Source: CAVWDI01 sp046259385
GTDB lineage: Bacteria; Chloroflexota; Anaerolineae; Anaerolineales; UBA4823
Reading direction: 5' to 3'
Length of the DNA: 27,172 bases
NCBI GenBank assembly: GCA_046259385.1
Contig: JBJYWI010000216.1
Coordinates: 1 to 27,172, forward strand
The notes under the pieces are model-generated. The model worked only from the letters and a program-made list of their open reading frames with translations, did no database searches and had not been told where the DNA came from. Of the stretch, positions 15,200 through 23,961 are shown in pieces. Every line of letters starts with the position of its first letter. Position 1 is the stretch's first letter. Position numbers and translations under genes: made by a program.

Positions 15200-16915
15200 T
15201 TAATTGCCAAGAACCACATTGAAGTCTTCCGTTTTATTAAAAGTTTCGAAAGATTGCCTCTGGTTCCAATCACGCGGCTCTCCTGTCAAATAACGAAATG
15301 TATCGCCGAATCTTGCAAGTCCATCAACTGACAGCGCTTTTTCAATTGGCCACACTTCGATTTTCTTCCAAAAATCGCGCAGGTGCCATGGAAATGGGCA
15401 GGGGTACTCAAAGAAAAAGCAGTAGGCATAATGCCACGCGTTTTCGACCTGTTCTCTGTTCAGTTTATATTCATTCGGGTCGGAGATGATTTGTTCTAGG
15501 TAGGCGTTTAAGTCCTCCCACGAATATGGGTCAAGCGTAAATCCTTTGCCGCGATAATGAGTCTTTCCAGCCACAATGACGGGAATTCCGCTCATAGCCA
15601 TTTCCAGTCCAACTGTGGTTGTATAAACCAGACCGAGGTCAGCAATTTCGATCAGGTCATAAGTGTTTATACTGCTATCCGCCTGAATTAGGCGGAAATT
15701 TTCCGGGACTTCAGGTAATTGATTCCTTGCCAGTTGAGCGACTGATGGCCCTTTTGTGTAACGCTCTCCAGGGTGCACCCGGATAATAAACTGGACATCC
15801 TGTCTGTTTGCAAACAATTTGATTATCTGATCCAACCAGTCAGACATGTTGCGTGTAAAAACCTGTCTTCCCAGAGTCAAGCTGTCGCCAATTACGTTTG
15901 CTGCGAGCAGGGCGATGGGCCTGCTGTCAAGCGACAAATTCTGACGGGTTACATTACCGCCCTGCCCTGGTTGTTCCTGCCACAGGCGCGCGAAGTTTTT
16001 CCATAAACTGGCATTCTGTCGGGATAAATAAAGGTCTCTAATCAGATTTTTCTCGACATCGGAAAATGGAAAATTTTTTTGTGACTGCCACATTTTATTT
16101 GTATTCTGCAGCATCACTTCCCGGTTTAGGTCAAACCAGATGCGGCCGCGCTGTTCTCCGAATTCGTACGTTACAGTTGGGATTTCCAGAAATCTGGCGG
16201 TCTGGAAAATGGCTCCCATCTCCAGGATGCTACCATTCGGGGTGATAACAAGGTCTGGCCGTTTTTCTAGAGCTGACTCTCTGATCCAGTTCAACAGTGC
16301 CGTAGCAGCCTGCTGGTTGCGCTCCATCCGGAGATCATACAGCTTTCTTGCCTCGGTTTCCCCCTCCCCATTGAATATATCTTCGATCTGTAATGTGTAT
16401 TGTGTATCTCGGATAGATACTTCGCGAATTGGTTTGGTCAGATCCTCGGGCAGACCTGGTTGAGCGCTCTTTCCGGTTCCACTGCTGTGATAATTAAAAA
16501 GGGGCAGGATCTGGATTACCGGCGAGGCCAGCCCGAGCACTTTGCTGGCATAAGCATTCTGGCGGCGGATATCAAAACGAGCAAGATCTCTCCACCAGTT
16601 CGCATAAGGCAAATAAGCGAATGTTACATTATGCCCTAATCCTGCCAGCGCCAAGCTTAAAAGCGCGCTGTGTTCAATCCAGTAACGGAGTGTGCAGAAT
16701 ACAAGTATTTTCTTGGGGAGACCGCCGAGGTTTTTTATTGGATGATTGGAAGCAGCGTTCAGTGCTTGATCACACCAGTTTGGAAGAGCCTGCTCGAGGC
16801 GGGAAAATGAAAAACTCTTGCTGAGCGGCTGTCCTTTCTGTCGTATGAGCCAGTATGCCTCTGCGGTGAGTGGGAGTTCTCCCAAAACTTGTTTGATGTA
16901 AGATTTGTTTTTCAA
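15200..16915 (-). CDS. Large GT-B glycosyltransferase, capsule polysaccharide synthesis type (TTG start)
   Basis: A 571-residue protein whose C-terminal half carries RVHPGERYTKG (about 379-389) and TTVGLEMAMSGIPVIVAG (about 433-450), then HYRGKGFTLDP. This is the capsule-synthesis GT-B pattern shared with KpsC/KpsS-type Kdo transferases, which use CMP-sugars. The N-terminal half (about 65-250) is the acceptor side, with PDLVITPNGSILEMG. The start is TTG at 16915, overlapping the wzt stop as TTGA, a four-base coupling overlap; no ATG occurs nearby in frame. Sitting next to wzt, it could add the chain end that the transporter recognises. That role, and use of a CMP-nonulosonate donor, are inference from family and context. 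Confidence 0.75.
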   Translation of the reverse strand: MKNKSYIKQVLGELPLTAEAYWLIRQKGQPLSKSFSFSRLEQALPNWCDQALNAASNHPIKNLGGLPKKILVFCTLRYWIEHSALLSLALAGLGHNVTFAYLPYANWWRDLARFDIRRQNAYASKVLGLASPVIQILPLFNYHSSGTGKSAQPGLPEDLTKPIREVSIRDTQYTLQIEDIFNGEGETEARKLYDLRMERNQQAATALLNWIRESALEKRPDLVITPNGSILEMGAIFQTARFLEIPTVTYEFGEQRGRIWFDLNREVMLQNTNKMWQSQKNFPFSDVEKNLIRDLYLSRQNASLWKNFARLWQEQPGQGGNVTRQNLSLDSRPIALLAANVIGDSLTLGRQVFTRNMSDWLDQIIKLFANRQDVQFIIRVHPGERYTKGPSVAQLARNQLPEVPENFRLIQADSSINTYDLIEIADLGLVYTTTVGLEMAMSGIPVIVAGKTHYRGKGFTLDPYSWEDLNAYLEQIISDPNEYKLNREQVENAWHYAYCFFFEYPCPFPWHLRDFWKKIEVWPIEKALSVDGLARFGDTFRYLTGEPRDWNQRQSFETFNKTEDFNVVLGN

Positions 16916-18318
16916 GCCCGCGTCTCCCCTAGAGTGCCCTTTTCTATCATGCTGGAATTAACCTCTGCATAATTGTTGTCAGGGTTGTTACCCAGCTCGA
17001 TTTTCCAATCCAGGCGCGGGCGGATCATGCCAAATCGGTTTTCAGGCCAGTGCGTTCCCGGCGCTCCGGAAGCGTCGACCGTGAAAGTCAGTGCATATTC
17101 ATCCTGGAAGTAACGTTTTATTCTGTAGGAACTGGCGTTTACCCCGATGATATAGCGGCCTTCATTGAAAAAATCTGGCGGAATCTTGCATCGGCTGATG
17201 TAATAACCGGGTTGGCGAACCCGGTAATTTTCAAAATCTCGATTTTCGTCTGTGTCAAAGGATGTGAATAGGTGTTCGCCGCGGGCTGTAAGCAAATATA
17301 TTCCAACCCTCAAACCTGTGATAGGTGCTTCAAGTTGATAATGAATTTCGATGCTGCAGGATTTTATGGATCGGATTGTGTCCTGAATTATTCCCACATT
17401 ATCTTTTACACACAACTTTACCGGTTTGAATGGTGCGGTATGGGCGGGGATTTCTTCGCTTTGCCATATTCGTTCGCCGATCTGCGCGAATCCGGATGAC
17501 ATGTAATAATCAACAGCCTGGTTGGTGGGTGCCCGCAAAACCAGTTTCCCTTTATCAAGGACGATCGTCTCTTCTGTCAAGCGCATAATCGCCGACATAT
17601 TGTGGCTTACGAAGAGGACAGTGCGACCCTGCTCGGCGACATTGCTCATTTTCCCGAGGCACTTGCGCTGAAATTCCGCGTCTCCTACTGCCAGCACTTC
17701 ATCAACGACCAGTATTTCAGGCTCGAGATGTGCAGCGACAGCAAAAGCCAGGCGCAAATACATACCGCTGGAGTACCGCTTGACCGGTGTATCAATGAAT
17801 TTTTCGACTTCCGCAAAGGATACGATCTCATCGAATTTTGACTCGATCTCGGCCCGCTTCATGCCGAGAATTGCTCCATTCAGGTAAATATTTTCCCTAC
17901 CTGTAAGTTCGGGATGAAATCCTGTGCCTACCTCAAGCAGGGAGCCCACGCGACCGCGAATCTCCGCAGTGCCTTCGGTTGGCTCGGTCACCCGTGAAAG
18001 TATCTTCAACAAGGTGCTTTTTCCTGCGCCGTTGCGGCCAATCACACCCAGTACCTGCCCTTTTTTTAGTTCAAAGGTGATGTCTCTTAAAGCCCAGATG
18101 GTATTCTCTCGGTTTTCTATTCCGGGCTGTTCCTCATTTTTATAATCCAATTTAGGAGTGTTTCCCTTTTTGGTAATTGCACGCAGCGGATAGCTGATTT
18201 TTTCAGCTATAGTCTCGCGGAGGGTCCTGTAGTAGATGCTGTCAGGAGGAATGCCCAACCCGGAGCCGATTCTGTACAGCTTGCCGATTTTCTCGGTTTT
18301 GATCGCTATCTCACTCAT
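16912..18318 (-). CDS. wzt: ABC transporter ATPase with C-terminal substrate domain (Wzt)
   Basis: Powers export of a finished polysaccharide across the inner membrane together with Wzm. In the 468-residue protein, Walker A GRNGAGKS is at 94-101, the signature YSSGMYLRL at 182-190, Walker B ILVVDEVLAVGD at 202-213 and the switch histidine at 239. From about residue 260 there is a C-terminal beta-rich domain of about 200 residues. In known Wzt proteins this is a carbohydrate-binding domain that reads a terminal modification. The N-terminal 70 residues hold an insert (YYRTLRETI to NEEQPG) seen in this family. I chose the ATG at 18318. It overlaps the wzm stop by one base (TGATG), whereas the frame extends upstream to 18504 only by overlapping wzm. 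Confidence 0.94.
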   Translation of the reverse strand: MSEIAIKTEKIGKLYRIGSGLGIPPDSIYYRTLRETIAEKISYPLRAITKKGNTPKLDYKNEEQPGIENRENTIWALRDITFELKKGQVLGVIGRNGAGKSTLLKILSRVTEPTEGTAEIRGRVGSLLEVGTGFHPELTGRENIYLNGAILGMKRAEIESKFDEIVSFAEVEKFIDTPVKRYSSGMYLRLAFAVAAHLEPEILVVDEVLAVGDAEFQRKCLGKMSNVAEQGRTVLFVSHNMSAIMRLTEETIVLDKGKLVLRAPTNQAVDYYMSSGFAQIGERIWQSEEIPAHTAPFKPVKLCVKDNVGIIQDTIRSIKSCSIEIHYQLEAPITGLRVGIYLLTARGEHLFTSFDTDENRDFENYRVRQPGYYISRCKIPPDFFNEGRYIIGVNASSYRIKRYFQDEYALTFTVDASGAPGTHWPENRFGMIRPRLDWKIELGNNPDNNYAEVNSSMIEKGTLGETRA

Positions 18319-19193
18319 CAGACCATATCCGCAAATGTGCGTTCCATCCGGCGAAAATAGAAGAGACCGCTGATAAGAACCAGGATAGAAATCGTTGTCG
18401 ATACCGCCAGCATCGGTCCCGGGGCAGTTTCTACGCCAAGCAGCGCCCAGCGGAATCCTTCCACAACACCTGTCATTGGATTCAGAGCATACAGCCAGCG
18501 CCACTGCTCTGGGACGAGGCTAGAAGGATAGGCGATTGGGGTTACAAAAAGCCAGAATTGGGTCAGGAAAGGGATGATGTAATTGATATCCCGGTAAATC
18601 ACATTTAAGGCGGAAAGCCACAAACCGACCCCCAATGCAGTAATAAGAGCGAGAAGGATAAAAAATGGCAGGGTCAGCACTGCAATTGTTGGTATCACCT
18701 GCGTTTCGGAACCGGGCAGGAAGTTATAATAAAGGATCATCCCAATCAGCACAACAAAACCAATTCCAAAATCAACCAAACCACTCAAGACCGAAGCGAG
18801 TGGGATGACCAAGCGTGGAAAATATACTTTTGTAATCATGCTGCGGTTTGCGATCATTGATCTGCCAGCGTCCGAAAGCGCTTTTGTAAATAACCCCCAG
18901 GGAAGCAGCCCGGTAAAGGAAAAAATCGGATACGGCACTCCGTCCGAAGGAACCTTAGCCAGATTTCCAAAGAATATAGTGAATACAACCATTGTGAAGA
19001 AAGGCTGGATAATTGCCCATGCTGCGCCAAGGGCAGTCTGTTTGTAACGGACTTTTATATCGCGCCAGATCAGGAAAAATACCAATTCACGGTATCTCCA
19101 GATGTCCAGCAGTTTAAGTGAAGTCCAGCCGCTCGATGGGCTGAGAAAAATTACTTCATCCTGCTGATCAGTTGATACGGACGTTGGTCTCAT
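18318..19193 (-). CDS. wzm: ABC-2 polysaccharide export permease (Wzm)
   Basis: Membrane channel subunit that pairs with the adjacent Wzt ATPase. The 291-residue protein has an N-terminal cytoplasmic segment, then RDIKVRYKQTALGAAWAIIQPF (the conserved cytoplasmic-to-membrane entry of this family, shown here in part), and about six hydrophobic segments up to residue 280. NVIYRDINYI and ALNPMTGVVEGFRWALLG are also family hallmarks. The stop overlaps the wzt start by one base. No Shine-Dalgarno site is visible before the ATG. The 52-base gap before it holds a weak promoter with a half-copy of the operator palindrome. Presence of Wzm/Wzt, with no Wzx or Wzy in the window, points to ABC-dependent rather than Wzy-dependent assembly. 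Confidence 0.95.
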   Translation of the reverse strand: MRPTSVSTDQQDEVIFLSPSSGWTSLKLLDIWRYRELVFFLIWRDIKVRYKQTALGAAWAIIQPFFTMVVFTIFFGNLAKVPSDGVPYPIFSFTGLLPWGLFTKALSDAGRSMIANRSMITKVYFPRLVIPLASVLSGLVDFGIGFVVLIGMILYYNFLPGSETQVIPTIAVLTLPFFILLALITALGVGLWLSALNVIYRDINYIIPFLTQFWLFVTPIAYPSSLVPEQWRWLYALNPMTGVVEGFRWALLGVETAPGPMLAVSTTISILVLISGLFYFRRMERTFADMV

Positions 19194-19201
19194 AGTCGGA
19201 T

Positions 19202-19238
19202 TTTTTGAATTATCTAATTTAAGATCCGAAACTGTCGT
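19202..19238 (-). promoter_or_regulatory. Weak promoter with operator half-site before wzm
   Basis: The minus strand has ACGACA and GATAAT separated by 18 bases. The -10 runs into ATAATTCAAAAA, twelve bases identical to the same region of the regulator promoter at 20732-20743. The second palindrome arm is missing. Read it as a candidate third, degenerate site. Confidence 0.25.
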
Positions 19239-19245
19239 GATTAAA

Positions 19246-20220
19246 TTAATGCGTTTGACTCTCTGATTTGTTTCTGTTCTTGCGATACCAGTCTATTGTC
19301 TTGATAAGTCCTTCTTTCAGAGGCGTTTTTGCCCGGAACCCGAATTCTTTCTCCGCTCTACGGGTGTCCAGCGCCCGCCGAGGTTGTCCGTTTGGTTTGG
19401 ACGTATCCCAGAAAAGTTCTCCTTTGAAACCGGTTAATTCAGCTATCGTTTCCGCAAGTTCTTTGATACTGATCTCATATCCGGACCCAAGATTTACCGG
19501 CTCGCTGCTGTTGTACCGTTCAGCTGCCAAAAGAAGCCCCTCGGCGGCATCGTCTACGTAAAGAAATTCCCTCGTCGGCGTACCATCCCCCCAAAGAACA
19601 ACCTGTTTTTCGCCTCTTTCGCTTGCCTCAATGCACTTACGGATTAAGGCGGGAATAACGTGTGAAGTCTCAAGGTCAAAGTTGTCTCCAGGTCCATACA
19701 GATTGACCGGTAACGGGAAGATTGAATTGAATCCATATTGCTGGCGGTATGCCTGAGCCTGAACGAGAAGCATTTTCTTTGCCAGGCCGTATGGTGCATT
19801 GGTTTCCTCGGGATATCCATCCCAGAGATATTCTTCTTTGAACGGCACGGGAGTAAATTTGGGGTATGCACAGATTGTTCCAATGGCTACAAATTTGTCC
19901 ACCCCGGATTTCCAAGCCTCATGCATTAACTGGATTCCCATCATAAGATTTACGTAGAAAAACTCGGCTGGCCTATCTTTGTTAGCACCAATTCCTCCGA
20001 CAAGGGCAGCCAGGTGAATGATCATATTCGGCTTAGCGTCTGAAAGCATGCGCTGGATATCCTCCAGTTTGACAAGGTCATAATCTTCAATTAACGGGAC
20101 GAATATCTCGCATGTTCCGACTTCTTGCAGTTTGTTCACAATGTATTTTCCTAAAAAACCAGCCCCTCCGGTCACGCACACCCGCTGATTTCCCCAGAAC
20201 TTTTCCATAATCATTGACAT
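19246..20220 (-). CDS. NAD-dependent epimerase/dehydratase, GDP-L-fucose-synthase-like
   Basis: Extended SDR of 324 residues. GGAGFLG (18-24) is the dinucleotide site and Y144/K148 (YGLAKK) are catalytic. GTICAYPKFTPVPFKEE followed by TNAPYGLAKK matches the GDP-4-keto-6-deoxymannose epimerase/reductase (Fcl/WcaG) pattern closely, as does NLYGPGDNFD. The usual partner, GDP-mannose 4,6-dehydratase, is not in the window, so it may be elsewhere in the genome or the substrate may differ. The start lies 3 bases after the regulator stop; GGAG is 9 bases before the ATG. It is the second gene of the large minus-strand unit. Confidence 0.83.
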   Translation of the reverse strand: MSMIMEKFWGNQRVCVTGGAGFLGKYIVNKLQEVGTCEIFVPLIEDYDLVKLEDIQRMLSDAKPNMIIHLAALVGGIGANKDRPAEFFYVNLMMGIQLMHEAWKSGVDKFVAIGTICAYPKFTPVPFKEEYLWDGYPEETNAPYGLAKKMLLVQAQAYRQQYGFNSIFPLPVNLYGPGDNFDLETSHVIPALIRKCIEASERGEKQVVLWGDGTPTREFLYVDDAAEGLLLAAERYNSSEPVNLGSGYEISIKELAETIAELTGFKGELFWDTSKPNGQPRRALDTRRAEKEFGFRAKTPLKEGLIKTIDWYRKNRNKSESQTH

Positions 20221-20223
20221 AGA

Positions 20224-20718
20224 TCATTTCTCCATGTTAAGAAACACTTTTGTACCTTTTATTTCTAATACAGGTATATGGTTCATGTTCTGCTGGTTCG
20301 GATTTTCAGTAATTGTGATGCCTTGCTCAAGACAGGTTAACCGGCAGATATCCGCGATATCACCATCGCCATTTATGCGAACCTGTTTATATCCTGAATT
20401 TCGCAGGTCTGCCAATAATTCTCTGACATGAACACGTGTTTTGCGGTACAAATGCATTGACGATTCAACGTAATTTACTGTTAATCGAGCCCTGAAAGCC
20501 AGCCCTTCAGGCGTGATTATGTAGCGAAGTTTTCGCCTCTGGGCTCTCTTGACTTTCACATATCCTTTTGCAATAAATCGTTTGATATGCCAGTTAACTG
20601 TGCCAACTGCTACTCCTAATTGGGCTGCCAGCGTCGCTTGGTTGACATCCGGGTCGCGTTCGATATGTTCGAGTAACAATAATTCTCGATCAGATTTGGG
20701 GTAATTTTCGTTAGCCAT
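20224..20718 (-). CDS. MarR-type EPS-associated winged-helix transcriptional regulator
   Basis: DNA-binding protein of 164 residues. ELLLLEHIERDPDVNQATLAAQLGVAV (in part) and GTVNWHIKRFIAKGYVK form the helix-turn-helix, and the wing follows in RRKLRYIITPEG. The segment LTVNYVESSMHLYRKTR is what I recognise from the EPS-associated MarR family. A C-terminal part of about 60 residues (from ELLADLRNSGYKQVRINGDGD) looks like a small alpha/beta sensor domain; its ligand is unknown, a nucleotide sugar being one guess. It is the first gene of the polysaccharide unit and its own promoter bears a 23-bp palindrome also found before the unit at 24917. So it probably regulates itself and both units. Confidence 0.88.
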   Translation of the reverse strand: MANENYPKSDRELLLLEHIERDPDVNQATLAAQLGVAVGTVNWHIKRFIAKGYVKVKRAQRRKLRYIITPEGLAFRARLTVNYVESSMHLYRKTRVHVRELLADLRNSGYKQVRINGDGDIADICRLTCLEQGITITENPNQQNMNHIPVLEIKGTKVFLNMEK

Positions 20719-20721
20719 TTC

Positions 20722-20766
20722 TAAAATTCAGTTTTTGAATTATAACTCTGGTTGTCCTGAGGTCAA
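20722..20766 (-). promoter_or_regulatory. Promoter plus palindromic operator of the regulator unit (site A)
   Basis: On the minus strand the -35 TTGACC (complement of 20761-20766) and a perfect -10 TATAAT (complement of 20739-20744) are 16 bases apart. The -10 lies inside the palindrome TAAAATTCA-N5-TGAATTATA (plus strand 20722-20744). Transcription would begin near 20732, leaving a leader of only about 13 bases and no clear Shine-Dalgarno site. Site B at 24962 has the same elements in the same spacing. Confidence 0.8.
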
Positions 20767-20788
20767 GGAATTGTCAATTAAGAATTTA

Positions 20789-22969
20789 TTAAGGGCAATA
20801 TCTGCTTTTTTCCTCTCTTGGTGTCAAAATCTGGATATTAACTTCTGGAAAAGTCCTCTGTGCTTCGTAGTAGCAGTCTATTTTCCTGGCGACTTTCTCA
20901 ACCCAGACGTTATTCTCCTCTCCAAATCTGATGAATCGGCCTTTCTGTTCAAAATAAAGTGGTTCGGTAATTATCACTGAAAATCTCTGGTTTTTCATGT
21001 CGTTATAAAAAGCATCCATATATTTGCGGTTACCCGCCATTGCCATTTCCATCAGGAAAACCTTTTCATATTCCGGAACAAGAGCAACGTTTTCGACGAT
21101 ATTTAAGGTGACCAGGTGGCGGTCAGTGATAAAAAGGACTTCTCCTTTCCCGATAATTGCATTTTGAGAAAACTCTTGAATCTTTGTAAGCGCCCTATTG
21201 ACTTTTTCTTCATCGGGAATCGCGGTTTGGTATTTTGGCAAAGTCAGTGCATAAATAACAGGGATAAAAAATACCAGACCGGCTGATATATAGAATATCC
21301 AACTGGTGGTTGATTTGATGTATGAGTCAGAAGCAATATTTCGCAGCAAAACCTGTCTTTCTGGCATTTTATTATTCATTATTGTCAGCGATTTTTGGTC
21401 GGGGATCACATCTGGAGCTATCTGACCGAAAATTGAATAAGCCCAGACGACAAGGAGAAAAACCAAAAACGCATCCATATTATGCAGATTGCTCCCGCCT
21501 CCGATCTTCGTACTGACCATCAAACCACCAGTGACCAGGACCAGCAGGATGGCGCCAGTAAATAGGAGACGGAAAGGATGAAGAAGTTTCCAGGACTGTA
21601 CTCCTCCCCGAAATTGGGAAAGTTTGATGACGATGATCGATAATAATGGCAGGGATATAAGCAGTAATGCGGGTAGAATTCCTAGAGGGTAGGTTGGATT
21701 CGGTAAGAGGCGGTACCAGAGCAGATTGGATGTGTAGCTGGACAAAAAATACTCAGCTGGATTGCCGGAAATGGGGATGTATGCCAGGTGTGCAGCCAAT
21801 CCGATGAATGACCCGATGAGGACAGTAATCACTGGCTTCATTGCATAGCGAAATAAAATTCCTTCATTCCATTTGAATTTTTCGCACAGAGCTTCCTGCA
21901 AACGGGAGCGGGATTCCACAGGTTCCTCAAAGAGAATGATGACGGCTGCAAGAAATCCTGGAACTGGAATCCAGTTGACCCGGCTTACCCCTGCCCAGAT
22001 GGAAGCGGTTATAAGTGCGCATATTGACAGGAATTTCTTGATAGTGGGGGATTTGATTCTGGGCTGGTTGAACCCCAGCAAAATAACAATAAGGGCTAGC
22101 TCTAAATGGTAAAAGACCGGACCTATCAGAAGAAACAGGAAGGTCCAGGTTATGAATATCCAGCGGCGAAGGTTGTTGCTACCTGGAAACCGAAAAGATA
22201 GTGATATTGCAGTTCCAAGTGTCAGTGCAACCCAAAGGAAAGAATGCCAGGCGCGATGCGCCAGCAGAGATGTTTTTGGCAGGAAGTATGGAAATATATG
22301 GGTTAAATATTGGGTTGGGTGAAGGACAGGTAGTGGAAATGATTTTCCATATATAGATTTTGAAAGAAACAATGATCCATAATAATATCGGCTCGTCTCC
22401 GACCAGTAAAGAGTGAAAGGATAATCATATATTTCGGAGCAGTAGACGGCTATCAGATAACTCATTGAAAGTGTTAAGAGGGATGCACCAATCAGCTCGA
22501 GCCAGATCCATTTCGACAAATATTCTCTATTGTCAATTAATGATCTCAGCCAGACACTTCCAATCAGGGTGATGATCCATGCGAGAGCCAGTTGAGTAAG
22601 CGGACTTGAAAGAAGAAAGTCAGGTTCCCTGTAAATTATCAGGGGGTAGGCTACGATAGAGATAAGAAATAATAAAATATTGAATGCACCCAATCTGCTT
22701 AACGAACTGAAAAAGGAACGTATTCTTCCGATGATCCATCCTCGGCTTTTTCCCCAGATTGAGGCGAGAACAAAAATTTCGAACCCGATAATCACCAAAT
22801 TCAATAATGTTGCTGCCTGCCACTTGATGGATGTGGAAAGCTTTCCATAGGCGTAGATTGGCTGCAATATTGAGATTAAGGCACATCCATGAATAAAGAT
22901 CGTGAATGCCAGAATGGCCCGGATCAAAGCCCAATTTTCTTCAGGGTGTTCTGGAGAGGGTTTTTTCAT
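20789..22969 (-). CDS. Large multi-membrane protein, possible GT-C-type glycosyltransferase
   Basis: A 726-residue integral membrane protein I do not recognise by name. Hydrophobic segments run from about residue 16 to 575 (around a dozen, with loops between), then a soluble C-terminal tail of about 150 residues (EKVNRALTKIQEF to the end). The loop YWSETSRYYYGSLFLSKSIYG after an early helix has the acidic/aromatic look of a GT-C first external loop, but I cannot point to a secure catalytic pair. The tail contains LFITDRHLVTLNIV and FSVIITEPLYFEQ. Its start overlaps the preceding stop (TAATG). The neighbours are a lipid-sugar GT2 and a flippase-like protein, a classic set for polyprenyl-phosphate-sugar use on the outer face. 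A polymerase or ligase is possible. Confidence 0.8.
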   Translation of the reverse strand: MKKPSPEHPEENWALIRAILAFTIFIHGCALISILQPIYAYGKLSTSIKWQAATLLNLVIIGFEIFVLASIWGKSRGWIIGRIRSFFSSLSRLGAFNILLFLISIVAYPLIIYREPDFLLSSPLTQLALAWIITLIGSVWLRSLIDNREYLSKWIWLELIGASLLTLSMSYLIAVYCSEIYDYPFTLYWSETSRYYYGSLFLSKSIYGKSFPLPVLHPTQYLTHIFPYFLPKTSLLAHRAWHSFLWVALTLGTAISLSFRFPGSNNLRRWIFITWTFLFLLIGPVFYHLELALIVILLGFNQPRIKSPTIKKFLSICALITASIWAGVSRVNWIPVPGFLAAVIILFEEPVESRSRLQEALCEKFKWNEGILFRYAMKPVITVLIGSFIGLAAHLAYIPISGNPAEYFLSSYTSNLLWYRLLPNPTYPLGILPALLLISLPLLSIIVIKLSQFRGGVQSWKLLHPFRLLFTGAILLVLVTGGLMVSTKIGGGSNLHNMDAFLVFLLVVWAYSIFGQIAPDVIPDQKSLTIMNNKMPERQVLLRNIASDSYIKSTTSWIFYISAGLVFFIPVIYALTLPKYQTAIPDEEKVNRALTKIQEFSQNAIIGKGEVLFITDRHLVTLNIVENVALVPEYEKVFLMEMAMAGNRKYMDAFYNDMKNQRFSVIITEPLYFEQKGRFIRFGEENNVWVEKVARKIDCYYEAQRTFPEVNIQILTPREEKSRYCP

Positions 22970-23961
22970 TAATCAATTGGCGGTTTGAGGTCAGGGATTT
23001 CATCACTTTGAACCTGGCTGGAAGTTGAAAGCGCGCCGGCTGCTGATATCATATCCCCCACAAAAAACGCCCCAGGTAGGCTTGCCAAGATTACTAATGT
23101 CCGAAGGATGATTGACATTGTCAGAGCGCTTTCAATAGAGATGCCACTCAGATTGTGAAATAGAAATGTGATGGATAATTCCTGCAGTCCGTAGCCATTG
23201 ATTGTAAAGGGCAGTAAGGTAATGAAATAAACCAAGCTGTACAATCCGGATATTGTCAGAAAGGTGATATCTTCGTCCATTGCGGTCAATAATATATCGA
23301 TTGTAAAAAATATCCCCAGCATGTGAATCAATGTAAAGGCAAAAGATAGCAAAAGCGATCCGGGTTTCCTTATCCAGATCTTTCCGGCGTAAATAATTTT
23401 TTGAACGAAATTTTTTGACCTGCTCCAGAGTTTAGAAAACCAATCTTTTGAAATGCCAGCTGCTATGATTAGAAGCATTGAAGCGGTTTGTTTGAATGAG
23501 GACTGGTAATTAATCAGGCTGAATACACCAAAAGGAAGGGCGAGAAACATTCCTGCCATGCCGATCAGCCTGTCAACTACTAGAGATGCGGTGCTGGTCG
23601 CAGGATCGACTTTTGATTGTACTGCGCCTGCTAGACGGACGACATCCCCACCAATAGTGGTGGGCAAAAAGTTAGAGGCAAATAAACCTGCAAAGGTTAT
23701 CCGGACGCTCTGTTGAAAGGAGATCCCCATCTCAGCTGAGTGCAGCAGTATATACCAGCGAGCTGAAACCGCCAGGCGGGAAATAATAATTAAACCGAAG
23801 GATAATCCAAGCTGGTATATGGTCAATTTGCTGAAAGCCTTCTGGATATCTTCCCAACCCATCCGGTTCAGAAGATAAACTAGTAAGGCGATTGCGATAA
23901 GCGTTCCTGCTGTCCGAAAAATCGTTGAACGCCTAGTTTTCATCCCGGATTGGTGATTCAT
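22969..23961 (-). CDS. Flippase-like integral membrane protein (LPG-synthase TM / UPF0104 family), copy 1
   Basis: A 330-residue membrane protein with about eight hydrophobic segments. Family motifs are LPTTIGGDVVRLAGA (about residue 100), SLVVDRLIGM and LPFTINGYGLQELSITF near the C-terminus. Homologues include the membrane half of lysylphosphatidylglycerol synthase and AglD-type proteins of glycan pathways; the proposed role is lipid or lipid-sugar translocation. No soluble catalytic domain is attached. Overlaps of four bases with the upstream GT2 stop (ATGA) and one base with the next start show an operon. A second member of the family occurs at the right edge of the window on the other strand. 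Specific cargo not determinable. Confidence 0.88.
   Translation of the reverse strand: MNHQSGMKTRRSTIFRTAGTLIAIALLVYLLNRMGWEDIQKAFSKLTIYQLGLSFGLIIISRLAVSARWYILLHSAEMGISFQQSVRITFAGLFASNFLPTTIGGDVVRLAGAVQSKVDPATSTASLVVDRLIGMAGMFLALPFGVFSLINYQSSFKQTASMLLIIAAGISKDWFSKLWSRSKNFVQKIIYAGKIWIRKPGSLLLSFAFTLIHMLGIFFTIDILLTAMDEDITFLTISGLYSLVYFITLLPFTINGYGLQELSITFLFHNLSGISIESALTMSIILRTLVILASLPGAFFVGDMISAAGALSTSSQVQSDEIPDLKPPID

Noticed and set aside
18319..18504. Upstream extension of wzt
   Set aside because: Overlaps the end of wzm in another frame; the TGATG junction at 18318 is a standard coupled start.
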